From Diphasiastrum complanatum (taxonomy: Eukaryota; Streptophyta; Lycopodiopsida; Lycopodiales; Lycopodiaceae), in the NCBI GenBank assembly GCA_029204225.1, contig CM055106.1, positions 50,289,325-50,353,324 of the forward strand: 64,000 nt of DNA, in the 5' to 3' direction. Position numbers and translations under genes: made by a program. The first letter of the stretch is position 1. Each line of letters starts with the position of its first letter. Under the pieces are notes generated by a model, which was not told the origin of the DNA, did not search any database, and saw only the letters and a program-made list of their open reading frames with translations. Of the stretch, positions 22,708-37,259 are shown piece after piece.

Positions 22708-25700
22708 CTGCAATCCATTTTGCACAGCATGTTCAGCGTGTGACGTCTTGAATTTAGAAATTTTTGTGAAAGTTTGAGAACACCAACCCTGCTGCACTAC
22801 ATGGGCTGATTGCCTACGAGGATTAGCGCTACACATTTTGTCAATGAAGGTGAATTGATTCTGGGTGCGGTTACAAACCTTCATAGACTTTCTTAGTGGA
22901 AAACAACTTGATTATGTAGGGTATAAATAACTCATTAGGAACATCACCCTTCAAATCTTTGTCTATAGGCAGTAATGACAGCGGTGAAAGTTGAAACTAG
23001 GTTGACCTCAAACCAGAAAACTCAAGTATTTTGGGGTACACAGCATGTGAACCGATTGTCTTAAACATAGCTAAAACTAGAAAGAAACCAGCATTCTACT
23101 GGGGTGGGTGGGTAGCTCAATTTCAGTGAAGTTGGCTCTATTTCTACGTGGTTGAGTCAGAAAGGTAAGAGTGGCAAGAGTGAAATGATAACGTTATTCA
23201 AACAAGTTGGCTCTACTTTTACGTGGTTGAGCCAGAAATTTAAAAGTCTTGTAGTTATGGACATGTAATTAGGACATTGTTGATAAAATTTGGGCCAGAT
23301 AAGTCATCCCAAGTAAACGTCATTACCAGTACATTCCCATCATTGTGACACTTGGGACCTTTTGAAATCTTTGGTCACTACTAGAGTTCGTAGGGCCTAC
23401 TGGTAGGGGTCAAATAATCTAGATACCCATGCTGTACCATCATGCCCTAATCATAAGTAAAACATTTTAGAGGAAATTCTAGAAACCCTAAGAGAACTCT
23501 TTGTATCAAAAGTAGGGTCATTCTCTAGATGATTGCTTAAAGAGTTGAGAGTAGAAAAAATTTGTAGAACCACTTGCTATTCAGTTTATTGTTGATTGCA
23601 TTGAGAATGTTGTTGAAAATTGATCTATACTTTACAATTTGTTGTTGCTTTTGCTGTCTTACAAATGATGTTCTGTAAATAAATTCTCAACAAAAAAATC
23701 CACAACTTGATCTTCAGATTTACAAAAGACAAGATCAATGGCACCTTCAAGTAACTTTTCTCGAATAAAATGGTAATGATGTCTATGTGCTTTTTCTGAG
23801 CATGTAGAATTGGACTTCTAGCAAAATACAACTTTGGTTATCAAAAGACACAGCAGTTGCGACCCATCTATCATTCACCTAAGTCATCAAGCAATCTACT
23901 AACCAAACAACTTCCTATGTAGCACTGCTAAGAGCACAATACTCAACTTTTGTCGAAGATAGAGCTACAGTTGGTCACTTTTGTTGCTCCAAGAGACCAC
24001 AACTGTACCAATGCTGAAAGTGACTAACAACATGGACAAAATATGCAATATGTGTGCCAAATATATCAAGCTACCCAATGGTTGCTTGTAGAAGTAGGAA
24101 TCCACTTTCTCATAGTCATCATATGCAGTTAACTCAGTACTTACATCCATTGGCATGCTTTTAATGGAACTTACAGAGCAAACGTCATGCATATTTGCTC
24201 TCAATAAGAAAAATAGTATTTTCCTCATGTCATACTTCAATGTTAAGATAATAATGCGTCAATCCTAAATCGATCGTGTCAAAAGCTCTAGAAAATTCGG
24301 ATTTGATTTCATCTATCAAAATCTAATTATTTCCAATAATGATCAAATCATCAACGTGTAAAACAATGAGCACATAATCTAAATCATTATGTAGATTGTA
24401 CAAGTTAGGATCCACCATACTCTCTACCATAATCCATTCCCCTTTGTTTAAGTGTTTGTGGATACATGAGTACCACACACATGGTGCATGCTTCAGGCCA
24501 TAAATAGCTTTGTTGAGCTTGTAAATGAGATGTTCCCTCTCTCTCCGGCTTGGCAAACTCTTGAGGTTAAATCTTATACAGCTCTTCATCCCACACTCCA
24601 TTTAGAAAAGTAGATTTCACATTCATTTGCTGGATTTTCCAACCATAGAAAGCAAAAATGGGAACGTATCGTAACCATTTTAGCTACATGTGCACGAAAC
24701 CAATACCTTCTTGTTGCTTGAATCCCTTGCAACTAAAACTGCCGTCTATGCCCACTTGCTCCATACTTAGCTCAACCAAGCCCCAAGTCTTGATTTTTTA
24801 TTATTACGTCTATTTTTGTTTCCATAGTTAGTTGCCATCTTTATGATCCTTTGCCTTTTCAAAAGACTTTGCTTCTTGCATTTTGAGTACTGAAGTAACT
24901 GAAACCATCAAGGCTAGGTTCATTTCTAACCTTTGAGGGGGTTTTCGATTCCTCATTTAACTTTTGAGCTATCCTTGTTCACTAGCTTCGGGATTCTCTT
25001 CCTTCTTCACATCGCTTGTTACCTTCAAGTACCACTTGGGTAACCGCTTTGGAGTTTTATCTTTGGACATGCCTTTGTCAAACGAATCTTCTAAATTAAA
25101 TTCTTTCCTAATCTCCCCACTCACATTATCCTGAATTTGTGAGTTACATTGTTATTTCTCCAAACTGACTAGGAGATGGCCCAAATTTTTTTTGGGTTGG
25201 TCAAATATGTTGCTACAATGAAACAATTTCTGTTAGATCTTTTTGTTCGTTGTGAAGGAGACAACTCAGTGCCCTAAATTTTTTTCATTATTCTTACTTT
25301 CTCAACCTCTGGTTTCACTACCATTCTTCATACAGTGAAGGACTCCAATCTCCAGACTTTAGGGTTAAAGCCTAAAAGTTTCACAAGGTTTGTGGAAACA
25401 TTGGTGTCTTTGTACAAGATGCTTAGCAATGTTCGTAGAGAGACTTACACACACTGCCATGTTGGTTGTATGGTCTTCTTTATTGGAAAATTCTAGCAAA
25501 TCAAAATGTTACTCTTATTGTTATGTTCTTCATGTGATGCCTTCATATTGTAAGTCCATTAGTTCATAGCTACACCAAAAGACATATGATCAAATCAAGA
25601 GCTTTTATACATTGAGAAATCCTCTAAAACATAAAGACTTAGAGCTCAATAAGTTTAAGACTTGCATTTTCAATGCAAGAAGCCAAAGTGTTTCTTATGA

Positions 25701-28700
25701 AATTTAACGGTTTCTTTAATAGTTGCAAGTTATCGTCATACTCCAACCATTATAAAATAGTGGCCAAGCATAGAGATAATTCATACTTGCTTTGCAAGAG
25801 CTTTTTCCACTGTACCCCAAATAGGAAGAATGAGTCCACCAAGGATATGAACTTCTTGTATCCGTTTCCCTACAGTACAAACTGCTCGAACCTTGCACCT
25901 AGGCCCATGCATGCACTGCAGACACACAACAAGTTGTGAGAAATATGAAAATGAGACATTTGCACTGAATGTCCAAGATACCAAATTCTTGTAGTACATA
26001 AATGAAATCAAAGCAACATTCAGAGAATTCAGCCACTCAAAGGAAAAATTGAAGCCAGTCAAATGGTTTATGAGATGAAAGATGCGAGACAACTACTGCT
26101 GTAAAGAAGAGATGGAAGATGCACATGGAAGATGTTTTGCTATGAAACTTCCTAATACGTCAAATGCACATAAACCTATACTAACTAAAGTATATATCAC
26201 TAACAAACACAAACTTGATTGTTTGGGCCTTTATGTGGAATGAAAAACACACCAAATACACCAAGCTTTGGTATAAACGGAATCCATTCTAAACTTCCAT
26301 GTTGAGTAGTTGGCGAAGTAGCTTCCATGATTTGAGAACTTATTGAAGCCATTTGGAAGCAAACAAGTACACAAAGGACAAGATAGATTTAGATAGAAGT
26401 TCAGACATGCTATCCCACTTAACTTGGGACTTCAATAAGAGTATCCGCATAGGGGTAAATAAGTTACACTGTGTCAAACAATAGGGACATTAGGAGAAGC
26501 TTAATGTTTCAACTTTCAAAGGTCGATGTTTGATACATTCGATTTCAACACTTGTTGCATGGCTTCTAAAACTTTCATAAGCCTCATAAACAGTTTTGAT
26601 GAGAATTGTGTGGAGATCATAGTATCAGTTGTAAAAACGTTCTGGAACATCAGTGAGTGCAATTTTTTATCTTTTTCGGGAAAAAGGACTAATGACTGAA
26701 ACTTTTTTTTTTTTAATACTTTAGTTAGTGTTAAATGAACTCAAAAATCATCAATCAACACATCAGAAGAACTTACTGATAAACTGGAAAGAGGCAAAAA
26801 TAACATCGCATAGAGGCTAGAGCTATACTGATCCAGTCAATTACTGTTAGAGATACATTGCATACCAAAAAGTGAAAATAGTTCCAGAGTTCCAACGAAA
26901 AGAATCCACTCAATTATCCATGTCATGGTTTCTAAATTATTGACAGTTTATCCGTAAAGTAGGCCATTTCATCCTTATCCTCACTCGTCATCCATGAGTT
27001 TGGGACCCAACCAGCAATAAAGTGATAATTACTTGCAATCGCTCCCGATTCCAAAAGGGCTTCACTCAGCATGAAGTTGTTTAACGACCTACTGCTGATA
27101 AACCGGCATACCTTCACTCGCTTTTTAGTTCTCCTATTTCACGGAGAAGCAAAATGATTTAAGGTAAAGTGAAAACAAGCGAAAAAAAAGGAAAAACTTT
27201 GTATTTCGAAAAACCCTAACCCTAATCTCCGGAGTGTGATCCAGATCATTGATCCGAACATGTTCCAGAATCCAGAACATGGCTTGCAACTATGATGGAG
27301 ATATATAATGCCAATCAAAGTTTACTCTGTGGAGTGCTGAAAAATATTGTTTCAATAGATTGTGGCTTTTTTATTACTATTGTATCTCAATAACTGCAAA
27401 CAATCTAATCAAACGTTTTATATGCATGATCGTATGTAAAGTCCTCAATAATAGTTTCCCAATTCTCTGATTCATTGCAAATCAAACCATGATTCTGATT
27501 CGAAATGGTTTATCTAATTTAATTGCCTACACTATTTGGAAAACTGGATAAAGTCAAAAGATATCTGCTAGTTTTATCTATGCAATGATTAGATTCATTT
27601 TGAAGTACTTATGCAACCTTGACATGTAGTTTGTGGGGTGCAATAATGAAATAAGTACATACATGAGGTTGTCCACCACGTGGCTACTATGAGTTCTACT
27701 TATATGCATGACGGTAATAACCCAATATGAAGCCTTCTACGATATGGCCCCCTTTGCTATCATAGTAGCATTAGGGATCTAACTTAGAATGATTAGCATT
27801 GTGCAAATGATAGCAACAATACCACTTGGTGGTTGTCCATAGTCTTGAGCCCGATGATAAAGATGTAGAGTTTAGGCTGATTCATGAATCAGTACCTTTA
27901 TCATCCAAAGTCACATTCTCTCTGTTTACAAATGACTCAACTTGACTTCAAATTAGAGAGTGATTGCAACCTATACAGTGCCTGATCTATCTAAAATCAA
28001 TTTTTTTTTGCATACATATTACTATTATGCTTGTTTGAAGCTAAACTGATTCTCTGATTCTGTCAAGGCAGTCCAGATTCTAACGACCTGAAAAGCCAAT
28101 TTTTCTGATTCAGAAAAGGCCGATTCTAAAAAGGTTGGAAACTATGTCCTCAATACTGTCAACCATTCACATCAAGTTGATGATTGACAAGCTATGTGCC
28201 AGAAATGCACAGTAACAAGTAAAGTAGGATATCTTAAAATAATAGTTGCCCACAGTTTTGAAACGCTTGTTCCCTCCAACAGGTCTGTTTATCCAAAGAA
28301 TTTTGGATTGGAACAATCTACAAAAAAATGTTTTTTCTTTCAAAAAATTCTTAATCTAGTGGGACGGCTTGCAAAAGAATTGCTTGGGGTCAAGTAAGCT
28401 GTAAAACAATAAGTCTATGGCGATGCACAGACAATTTCAAGTTCATTTACTTTGCAACCATAAGCAGCTTATAGTTGTGTTATTCTTTAGGGCTCAGATG
28501 TGTTATGCACAACTTCATATGTGATTGTGACAAGGACAAAAAGAGAACAATTCTTGTACAATACAGGTTGCAGACTTTAGTGTGAACTTCACCAAATAGC
28601 CACAGCACATGTTTGCCAATACAAATACCAAATCTGTCAACATACATACACTAAAACATCTGATGCCATTTCAAGTAGCTACACCCTACTCGACAATGCA

Positions 28701-31700
28701 ACTAGAAGGCTAAAAGTTAGTACATGCCGATAACAGCAATGTATATAAAAAATCCAAATGCCTACACATTGTGATTCTTGTCCTTCAATGAGCTCTCCTC
28801 ATAGTCACTGGTATATGATGAGAAGGATGAGAGTAAGAAAACATCAACACTCTATTCCTGGCAAACCTGCAAGAATCTTAGCAACATATATAATAAAAAT
28901 GATGCACTACAACTTTCAAACAAATAAAAGGGGAAGAGCTTAACATTTGCTTTGTTGACTTTTCTCCACACGCTAATCTAAAACCCTAATAGTATGTCAT
29001 AGCTCAATTTATTTTATTTATTTTTATTTAAAAAAACAAGATTCTTACTCTAGGCGGGGGGCTTGCAAAATAATTGCTTAGGGTCAAGTAAGCTGTTAAA
29101 CAATAAGTCTACAGTGATGAATGGACACTTTCAGGTCCATTTACTTTGCAACCATAAGCAGCTTGTAGACTGTCTGGTTTTAGAAACCAATAATCTGATG
29201 TTCAATGTTTTAGAAATATAGGTTACTGAATGTATTGTGTTATTATTTAGGGCGCAGATGTGTTATGTGCAACTTCATATGCGATTGTTACGAGGACAAG
29301 AAGAGAATAATCCTTGTACAATACAAACATCTGATGCCATTTCAAGTAGCTACACCCTACTTGACAATGCAACTAGAAGCTAAGGTTGAGAAGTCTAAAC
29401 ATGAAATAGGCCAAAATTCGAAATCGAAAAGCAAAATTGAGTGAAAAACATCATGAAAGTATGTCATCTAGAGTGTGGCCCCTCTCCCAGTACATAGAAG
29501 TGTCAAGTCATGGGCTTATGTGCAGTACATCCGATAACAGCAATGTATGTAAAATACCCTAATGCCTAAAAATTGTAATTCTTTTCCTTTGACAAGCTCT
29601 GCTGGTGTATCATGAGAAGGATGAGAGTAGGAAAACATTCTATTCTTGGCAAACCTGCAACAAATCTCAGGAACATGAATACTAAAAATGGTGCAAAAAA
29701 AAAGGGGATTAAGAAAGTGCTAAACATTTGCTTTGTTGACTTTTCTCCACATGCTATTCTAAAACCCTAATAGTATGTCATAATCACCCTCGCTAATTTT
29801 GGCCTCCTGTAGCTCCTCCCCTGTTCCAGAAAAAGTGTGGAACAAAAAAACCCTAAGATCAAGTTTTGGCTTGATTCCTTTCAAAAAGATGTCAACAAAT
29901 CTTTGAAGGTTCCAGGGTGTTGAAACAGTCATTTTAGAATGTTGAGGTCTTGAAACATTGTTTTGGTGCAACTTATCTTCAAATGTGCCTTTGTCGTAAT
30001 ATCAAGATTACTACATTCTCCATAGTTTCCTGTTTTCAAATATCCTATATGACCATAGTAACATGTTCATTAAAGAAAACATCAGTTTTGGAGTTGTGTA
30101 GAGATAAATATACGAACATTCATGGTTGCTTATGTCAAGCGTTGCTAATTACTATTTGGACCATATTGGCAAATTGCTGATTTGCTCTATCCATCAATAT
30201 AATGAAATTTTTTGAAAACACTCTTAGCAGCAACTGCAAATATGTGTTAGCTTCTATGTTGGATTTAAAAGTAGCCAGATTGAACATGCTTTGGCTTAAG
30301 TATGGTAAAACAACTAAACGGGATATAATGCACAATGTGGTGGTGCACATATGCACGAAAGTAATTCTCTTGTAGCACTCCAATGTCAAGCGACTATTAG
30401 TGTCAAAAACATGGACTAGGTTTTGAGATACCTTGGAAGGCAACAAAATCATTGAGTATGAAAAATGCCATATATTCAAGTACAACGATTTCATCCTTTA
30501 ACTTTGACGTTTCCCTAATTATCTATAACTTCTTGTATCCAAGTTTTGCTTAATGGCTAATAAGTTCATCATATGCCAGTTTCTAGTAGATTCAAAATAA
30601 TCAAGACTATTGCCAATCCATTCTTAGTCAAGGAATTTACAGCATGTCATATTTGTTGCATGTCCACTAATATCATATTGTGAAATTTTTTATTAGCCTG
30701 GTTCTTTGCTTATATAAGAAATTAAGAAACACTAGGCCCTAGGGTTTAAAAGATTTTGGAGTTCCTTAATCAATTTCCTTGTGAGCTGATTTTGGAACGA
30801 TACAATATGAATATCATTTTAACAAAATAAATGATTTGATCGCACGTCCTTTGCAATCTGAAATTTCAGCTAGTGTAGATAGCCTTGAGAAATAGCAAAT
30901 TAAAATGCTTGAGTGGCTTAGTTTTAATGTATAGCCCTACTGCATTGAAGATGCTTGACCTTCCAAAATTCAAAATAGTTAACAACGTTACCATGGGATG
31001 TTAATATTAAAACCTTGGCGTTTGCTACTTCTACTACACTGAAGTGGACATGCATCGATCACCTGATCTGCAGACAAGGTGTGGTCGTGTAGCCAACCTT
31101 CCTTCGCCTCACCAACTGACGAAAGTTTACTGTATTTGCTACAAAGTTCTGCTAGAGGCATTTCCCTACAATAGTTCAAAGATACAAAACATAAGCTTAC
31201 AGATGAATCAAGTTGTCATGGACAAAATTTGTATTTAAAAGTACGGGAAAACAAGTACAAAACGATAAGCTCCAAATCAGAGGCTTATAATTAATTTGAG
31301 AGAAGAACCTTAGAGCTTCTCCACTAGGTGGACGGAAGATTCGAAATACACGTGGTAATACACCGAGTCTGAAAATAGCAGATAAACAAGACTTATCACA
31401 AATTTATCCTGAACTCTAATGAGGAGAATAAGTTAGATGAACTATTCTTATATAACTCTAACTTCAAGCAAAGACTTAGGCCCATTGCACTATAATGACC
31501 TCATGATCAGTAAATGAAGTACAATATTTTTGTGTGCATAAAATACATAAAAGATGCTATGTATAAACTATTTCTTGCTATTTCAAACAAGGCAAAAAGT
31601 CAACAACTTATTAATCATGAGAGAGAGAGACAGAGAGAGAGAGAGAGAAAGAGAGAGAAAGAAAGCTTATTAATGTCTTTTTCATGCCAAAAGGCATATA

Positions 31701-34072
31701 AGACAGATAAGTACATATCAAGTATGTGAACCATCTGGGAGCGTATGAAAAACGTCTCCAAAACGAAAAGAAAAGCATATATAATAAATCTCAACAATTA
31801 CCAGTGTTAACTAAACCAAAAGGTATAAAGCAAGAAATGGCTATGTATGATGGAAGCAAGCCGCAGATCATGTCCTCGAGGTGATACTGCTACTGTTGCT
31901 GAAAAAAGATGTACCTGTCGCTTTAGCTTCTTGGAAGGCTTTACGCCTTTTTTCAACCTGTATGTACGTAAGATCATCATCCATATATATGGAGGCCAAA
32001 TCCAAATATGAGAGAGTGTATTCTTGTTGTGGATTTCCGGAAAGCGTTCAACTCTTATCCACGTCATATGCTCATCCAAAGGCTGAGTGACCTTGGCTTT
32101 TCCATTGATACCATATTGGCTATCATGGCACTATATGAGCAAGTTTGGGGATGCTTCAAATTAGATGGGGGTCTCTCTGAGAGAGTTACGAGTACTATTC
32201 GGGTGAAGCAGGGTTGTTCCCTCTCCCCCACACTCTTTGGCTTGTATATGTGATATACTCATTTCCATTCAAGCCTAATAGAAGTTGCCTATCTCATAAT
32301 AAATATAGGACCAATAAGAGTATGTGCAAGTAACTGTAAGATGAAACAATCTCCAATGACCGACTGTCAAAAAGGAGTTCTTGTCTCAACATAAAGCTCT
32401 TAGTTGAAAAACTGAGAGAAGAAGAAGAAGTTTTATTAACGTCTTTTCCATGCCAAAAGGCGTATAAGACGAACAAGTACATCAAAATTGATGGCACCAA
32501 GATGGAGCAATGCTGTCAAAACAACATAACTAAAACCAAAACTAACTAAGAAGAGAAAAAATATCTCTTCATTGCTCTAACTCTCAACCTAAAGCGTCAA
32601 TGAAAGGCTCTCACGCAGGAGGTGGCGCTGTGTGATCAGTTCTGGATGAAGTGACAAAAAAATGTTGTCCATCACGGAATATAACCTTTTTCCCTTTTGA
32701 ATTCGCTTCCTCGATGAGTTGCTTACGATCTTTCCACTGTAGGGCGGTCAGGTCTTCATGGACGAAAATGTTGCAACCTTTAAGACGTCCACGACGCTTA
32801 AGAACTTCGTCTCGATAATCAGTGTATTTGAAACGAATGAATATTACCGAAGTATCGAACTTACTACGCCATGCTGCTTCCACAACATCTTCCTGTTCCT
32901 CGTAAGAGAGTGAAGCTAACATTTCCTTGGCTGCAAGAAGGGGGTCGGTTTCAAGAGAAAAACCTCGGACGCAAACATTTTGGGTTTTATATTCCCTCTT
33001 GCTTTGTTCTTGCATTGCCTGTGAAACCACCATCGTATTCTTTCCTTCCGAGTTCTTGAGCAAGTCTGCCCAAGTTTTGGTCGAAGTTTGGATTTTGTCT
33101 TCCAGGGCTTTGACATGACTAGGATCGATTTGAGAGGTCTTGGCTGTCAACTGTTCTTTGAGGTTTGCATTTTCATCTTCAAGCATCTTCACCTTTTCTT
33201 GTAGAGCGATAATACTGTACGAGTGCTTTTGAAGTTGGATTTCCATTCTGCTTATGATCGCCCACACATCAAAATCCGTCGAGAGACCAAGCAAAAACAT
33301 CTTGATACTCCTTCAATAAATTTGTGAATTTTGCTAACTACAATTGAAACTACGACTTATGCTTCCAAAAATGTCGCTTATTGTCTTCATTCTGCAAAAA
33401 TTGAAATTCTTTGATTCGCATATATTCAAGAGCATACATAGCCAAAGAGCCTATGTATAACTCTGCTGATCCGAAAGGCACGACCTGGAATTTACCCTGC
33501 ATTATGCCCCATCAGAGACATCCTTTCTGCTCGATAGAGAGCTGGGCCCATAACCAAAGAAAGTTGTCCTTGTCCCAAGGTTGCTTCCACTCGTCGAAGG
33601 CGATGCCTACTACGCCTGATAGCATCATGTAATCCACACGCCATGGGAGGGGTTGGTACGGCAGTAGCTGGAGCAATGGTGGGAGTTGGCGGGGTAGGAA
33701 CTTCACTGGAAGTTTTATTGTGTTTCCGACGGGTGGTTACCCACTCAGAATCCATGGTGGCAAAGCCCCGCTGCCCAAATCGCTGTTCAAATTCGCACTC
33801 AGGGAGATTCGTTGCTCAGATCCGCTGGACCATTGCTGTTCAGATCCACTACTCAGATCTGCTGGACCATCACTGTTCGGATCCGCTGCTCAGAGGAGAG
33901 AGTGCAGCACAAGTGCAGCGCAGCTAAGTGCGCATCTCCAGAACAGATGAGCGTGCCCAGCTCGGACCCTGCCCAGATCAGGCCTCGCTGCCAGAGAAAG
34001 CACTAATCGCTGGAGGGGGAGCGCACCAGACTGCCATCGCTGGAGGGGGAGCGCCCTAGGCTGCCATCGCTG

Positions 34073-34143
<71 letters not shown>

Positions 34144-37100
34144 GAGAGAGCACGCTTTATTAATGTCTTTCAAATGCCAAGAAGGCATATAAGACAAAGT
34201 ACATATTAAGTGTGTATAAGGACAACTGCGGGAGCGTAAAAATGTCTCCGAAATTATAAATGCATCTATAAATCTAGAACTAAGGGGAAAAAACCTAGAA
34301 CAAAAGCCTAGATATAAATGTGTCAAAATAGTGATGGCATCATCAAAGCCAAAAGAAAAACTAAAAAGGGTAATAAGAAGAAAGCCGGAAGGCATTCGAA
34401 AATCAGTCCACCCGTTATTTGGACCGATGAACTTAATCAAAGTTTTGAGGCTTTGAAGATGTTAGTGTCTACAGCCCCTATCTTACACATAGTGGACCCT
34501 AGCAGACCTTTCCTGGTGGAAACGGATGCTAGTGACTATGCGGTGGGTGCAGTCCTTTACCAGGAAGGTAGACCTGTGGCTTTCAAAAGCAAGAAGATGG
34601 ACCCAGCTCAAAGGAGATATTCTACTTATGAAACAGAACTTTTTGCTGCCATCCACGCGTTAAAGATTTGGAGACATTATTTGTACGGATCTAAATTCGT
34701 GGTTATGACAAATCACAAGTCTCTTAAGTTTATCTGTGATGCCTCGGACCTTAGGGGTCATAAGGCCCGTTGGTCGTAACTCATTTAGGAGTTCGAATTC
34801 GACAATAAGTATCGTCGTGGTATGTCGAATTGTGTCGATGATGCTTTGAGCCGGATTGGAGAGGTTAATCAGTTATGCTTTGTTGAGTTCAAATATGAGT
34901 TGTATCTTTCTCTGCGAGACATTTGTCGGACCGATGAGTTTTTCGGTCGTATTTGGCAAGGGGTCCTCGCAGGAAGCTCTATTGTGAGAAATAATCTTGG
35001 AAAGCAGGAGCCTACGAAGTCTGCGAAGAGAAGATACTTGTTGATTATTGCATTAGAAATGGTTTACTTTTCTGTAGAGGAAAAGTTTGTGTGCCAGATA
35101 TCGTGGACATTAGGGCCCAAATCCTACATGAGTGCCACGATAGCCCTAGTGCGGGACACCCTGGTATATAGAGGACACTCGACCTTGTTAAAAGAGAGTT
35201 TTATTGGCCAAAAATGAAAGGTCATGTCGAGGCTTAGGTTCAAAGGTGTGAACAATGCCAAGTTAATAAAGCGAAAAGACTCAAAGCAGTTGGTCTATTA
35301 CATCCGTTGGAAAATCCAAGCAAAAAGTGGGAAAGTATTTCCATGGATTTTGTGGTCGGACTTCCCAAGACCGGGAAGGGTCACGATGCCATTTGGGTAG
35401 TAGTTGAAAGGCTTACCAAAATGGCGCAATTTATTCCAACAAAAATCATTGTCAAAACTTCGAAACTTGCTCAACGCTTCGTTGAAAAGTTGTTCAGGTT
35501 GTATGGTTTGCCAAACGATATTGTTAGTGATCGTGATTCCAAGTTCACTGGCAAGTTCTGGCAGGAAGTCTTTGAGAGACAGGAAACTACCTTAAGTCTT
35601 TCGTCTATGGATCACCCAAAAACCGATGGTAGGACCGAACGTGTTGACCAGTCGATGGAAGATATGCTTCGCGCATATGTTTCCACACGACAATCTAATT
35701 GGGAAAAGTACCTCCCAATGGTTGAGTTCGCATACAATAGTATGAAGCATTTTGCCACTGGTTTTAGTCCTTTTATGCTCTTGTAAGTTGTACAGCTTTT
35801 AGCCTCGTTCCCCTATCTCCGTTGGACTCAAAGGTCTCAAGGTACAAGCTGCAGCGAATTTCTTGCATGATATGCAGGAAATGTTGCAAGTGGCTAGGGA
35901 AAGCGTTAGATCGGCTCAGGATCGAGCCCAATTCTATGCTAACCGACCTCCTCAAGAATTTGAGATCGGTGATTAGGTGTATCTTAGAATCCCAAAGGAC
36001 TAAGACACTTCGAACGGGAAAATGTCCGAAGTTATCTCCACGATATAGCGGTCCTTTCAAGGTTGTTAACAAGATTGGTAGGACTGCGTATCGACTAGAA
36101 CTTCATGTTGGAACTAAGGTCCACCATCCTGTATTCCATGTTAGTCGTTTAAAGGAACAACTTGGTGGAAAGGATAACCTGATTCCCACACATAATCTAG
36201 TGCTATTGGAGGATTTGACTGCTTTTACCCCATGAACCAGACAGGATCATGGATACCCAATGTCATCAGCTGAGAAATCGTTTGATTTCTGAACATCTGA
36301 TTCGTTGGAAAGGTAAGTCAAATGATGAGGACACCTAGGAGAAGGAAGATGATTTGCGACTTAGATTCCCTAGTTTTCTCCCATAGAAGGAAATTTTTAT
36401 GGGAGAGGGAATGTTATGTACCATAACGGTACGCCCTTCGTGATGGCTTTGCAAGGGGCATGACGCAGGTTTGATGCCACGCGTCACCATCCTAGGTGGT
36501 CACTTGTCGCCGACAGGACCGTGCTTGATGAAACCCACTATGCTATGCCTATATAGTGGTGGGGCTTCCCTTTTGCCATTCACTCAGTCTACCCGGGAGT
36601 TGGTGGATGGAGAGCACGTGCAATAGCCAGGATGTATCTCCAGGCCATGAAATGTGTGCTAGGGAGAGCCAAGGGCGATGGCTGGTGGTATGGGATGCCA
36701 GTTATCGTAGGAGGCTTGACTAAGAATGAGGATGTTCATAGCTCCAATGCATGGGGATGGGTCGGTAGTGACCCTATGGATGGGCGGATACGGTGTGTCG
36801 TCACCGGTATGGGGTATGCGTCAACCTTCAAGGCAATCGGAGATCTAAGGGAGTTGTAACAATCCTACTGAAAGTTGTGATATGAGTAGTCCCAAAAGAT
36901 GTGTCCAGAGTGAATCGTTGTCGTTGTCGTTGTCGTCGTGGCCTAGACTGCTCAGAAGTAGTAGCATCTTGCGAATCATGAGCGCAACACAACGTGCATC
37001 CACAGAATGTAGTGTGACTTAGTACTTAAATCTATATGTATTTTCTTTATTCTTTTGTTCCATACTTAGTACTTAAATCTATATGTATTTTCTTTATTCT

Positions 37101-37188
37101 TTTGTTCCATACACTCCCATTGATACCACATATATGACATGTACCTTTTTGTCTTATATGCCTTTTGGCATGGAAAAGATCTGAATAA

Positions 37189-37259
<71 letters not shown>

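Larger units (their letters stand above)
32412..34073 (-). mobile_element. Half-LINE (ORF1-only) copy 1, nearly full length, with insertion
   Basis: From 34073 leftward: a 5' leader with repeated GGATCTGAGCAG-like motifs, ORF1 start at 33755 ([20 protein letters not shown]), a ~350-base foreign insert at about 33300-33645, the rest of ORF1 (33291-32611), a 3' UTR shared with the copies at 50.1 and 56.7 kb, hairpin at 32450-32463 (ACGCC-TTTT-GGCAT, one C:A mismatch), GACGTTAATAAAAC, then a short TTC tail. There is no RT domain between ORF1 and the tail. Its 5' end lies directly against the (TC)n tract of LINE 3' end 3. Confidence 0.75.

Noticed and set aside
32871..33118. Plus-strand frames and the 56145-56336 minus frame
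   Set aside because: Antisense shadows of the ORF1 coding region.
36632..36859. 75-codon frame as a gene
   Set aside because: Lies inside the chromovirus LTR, with no recognisable domain.
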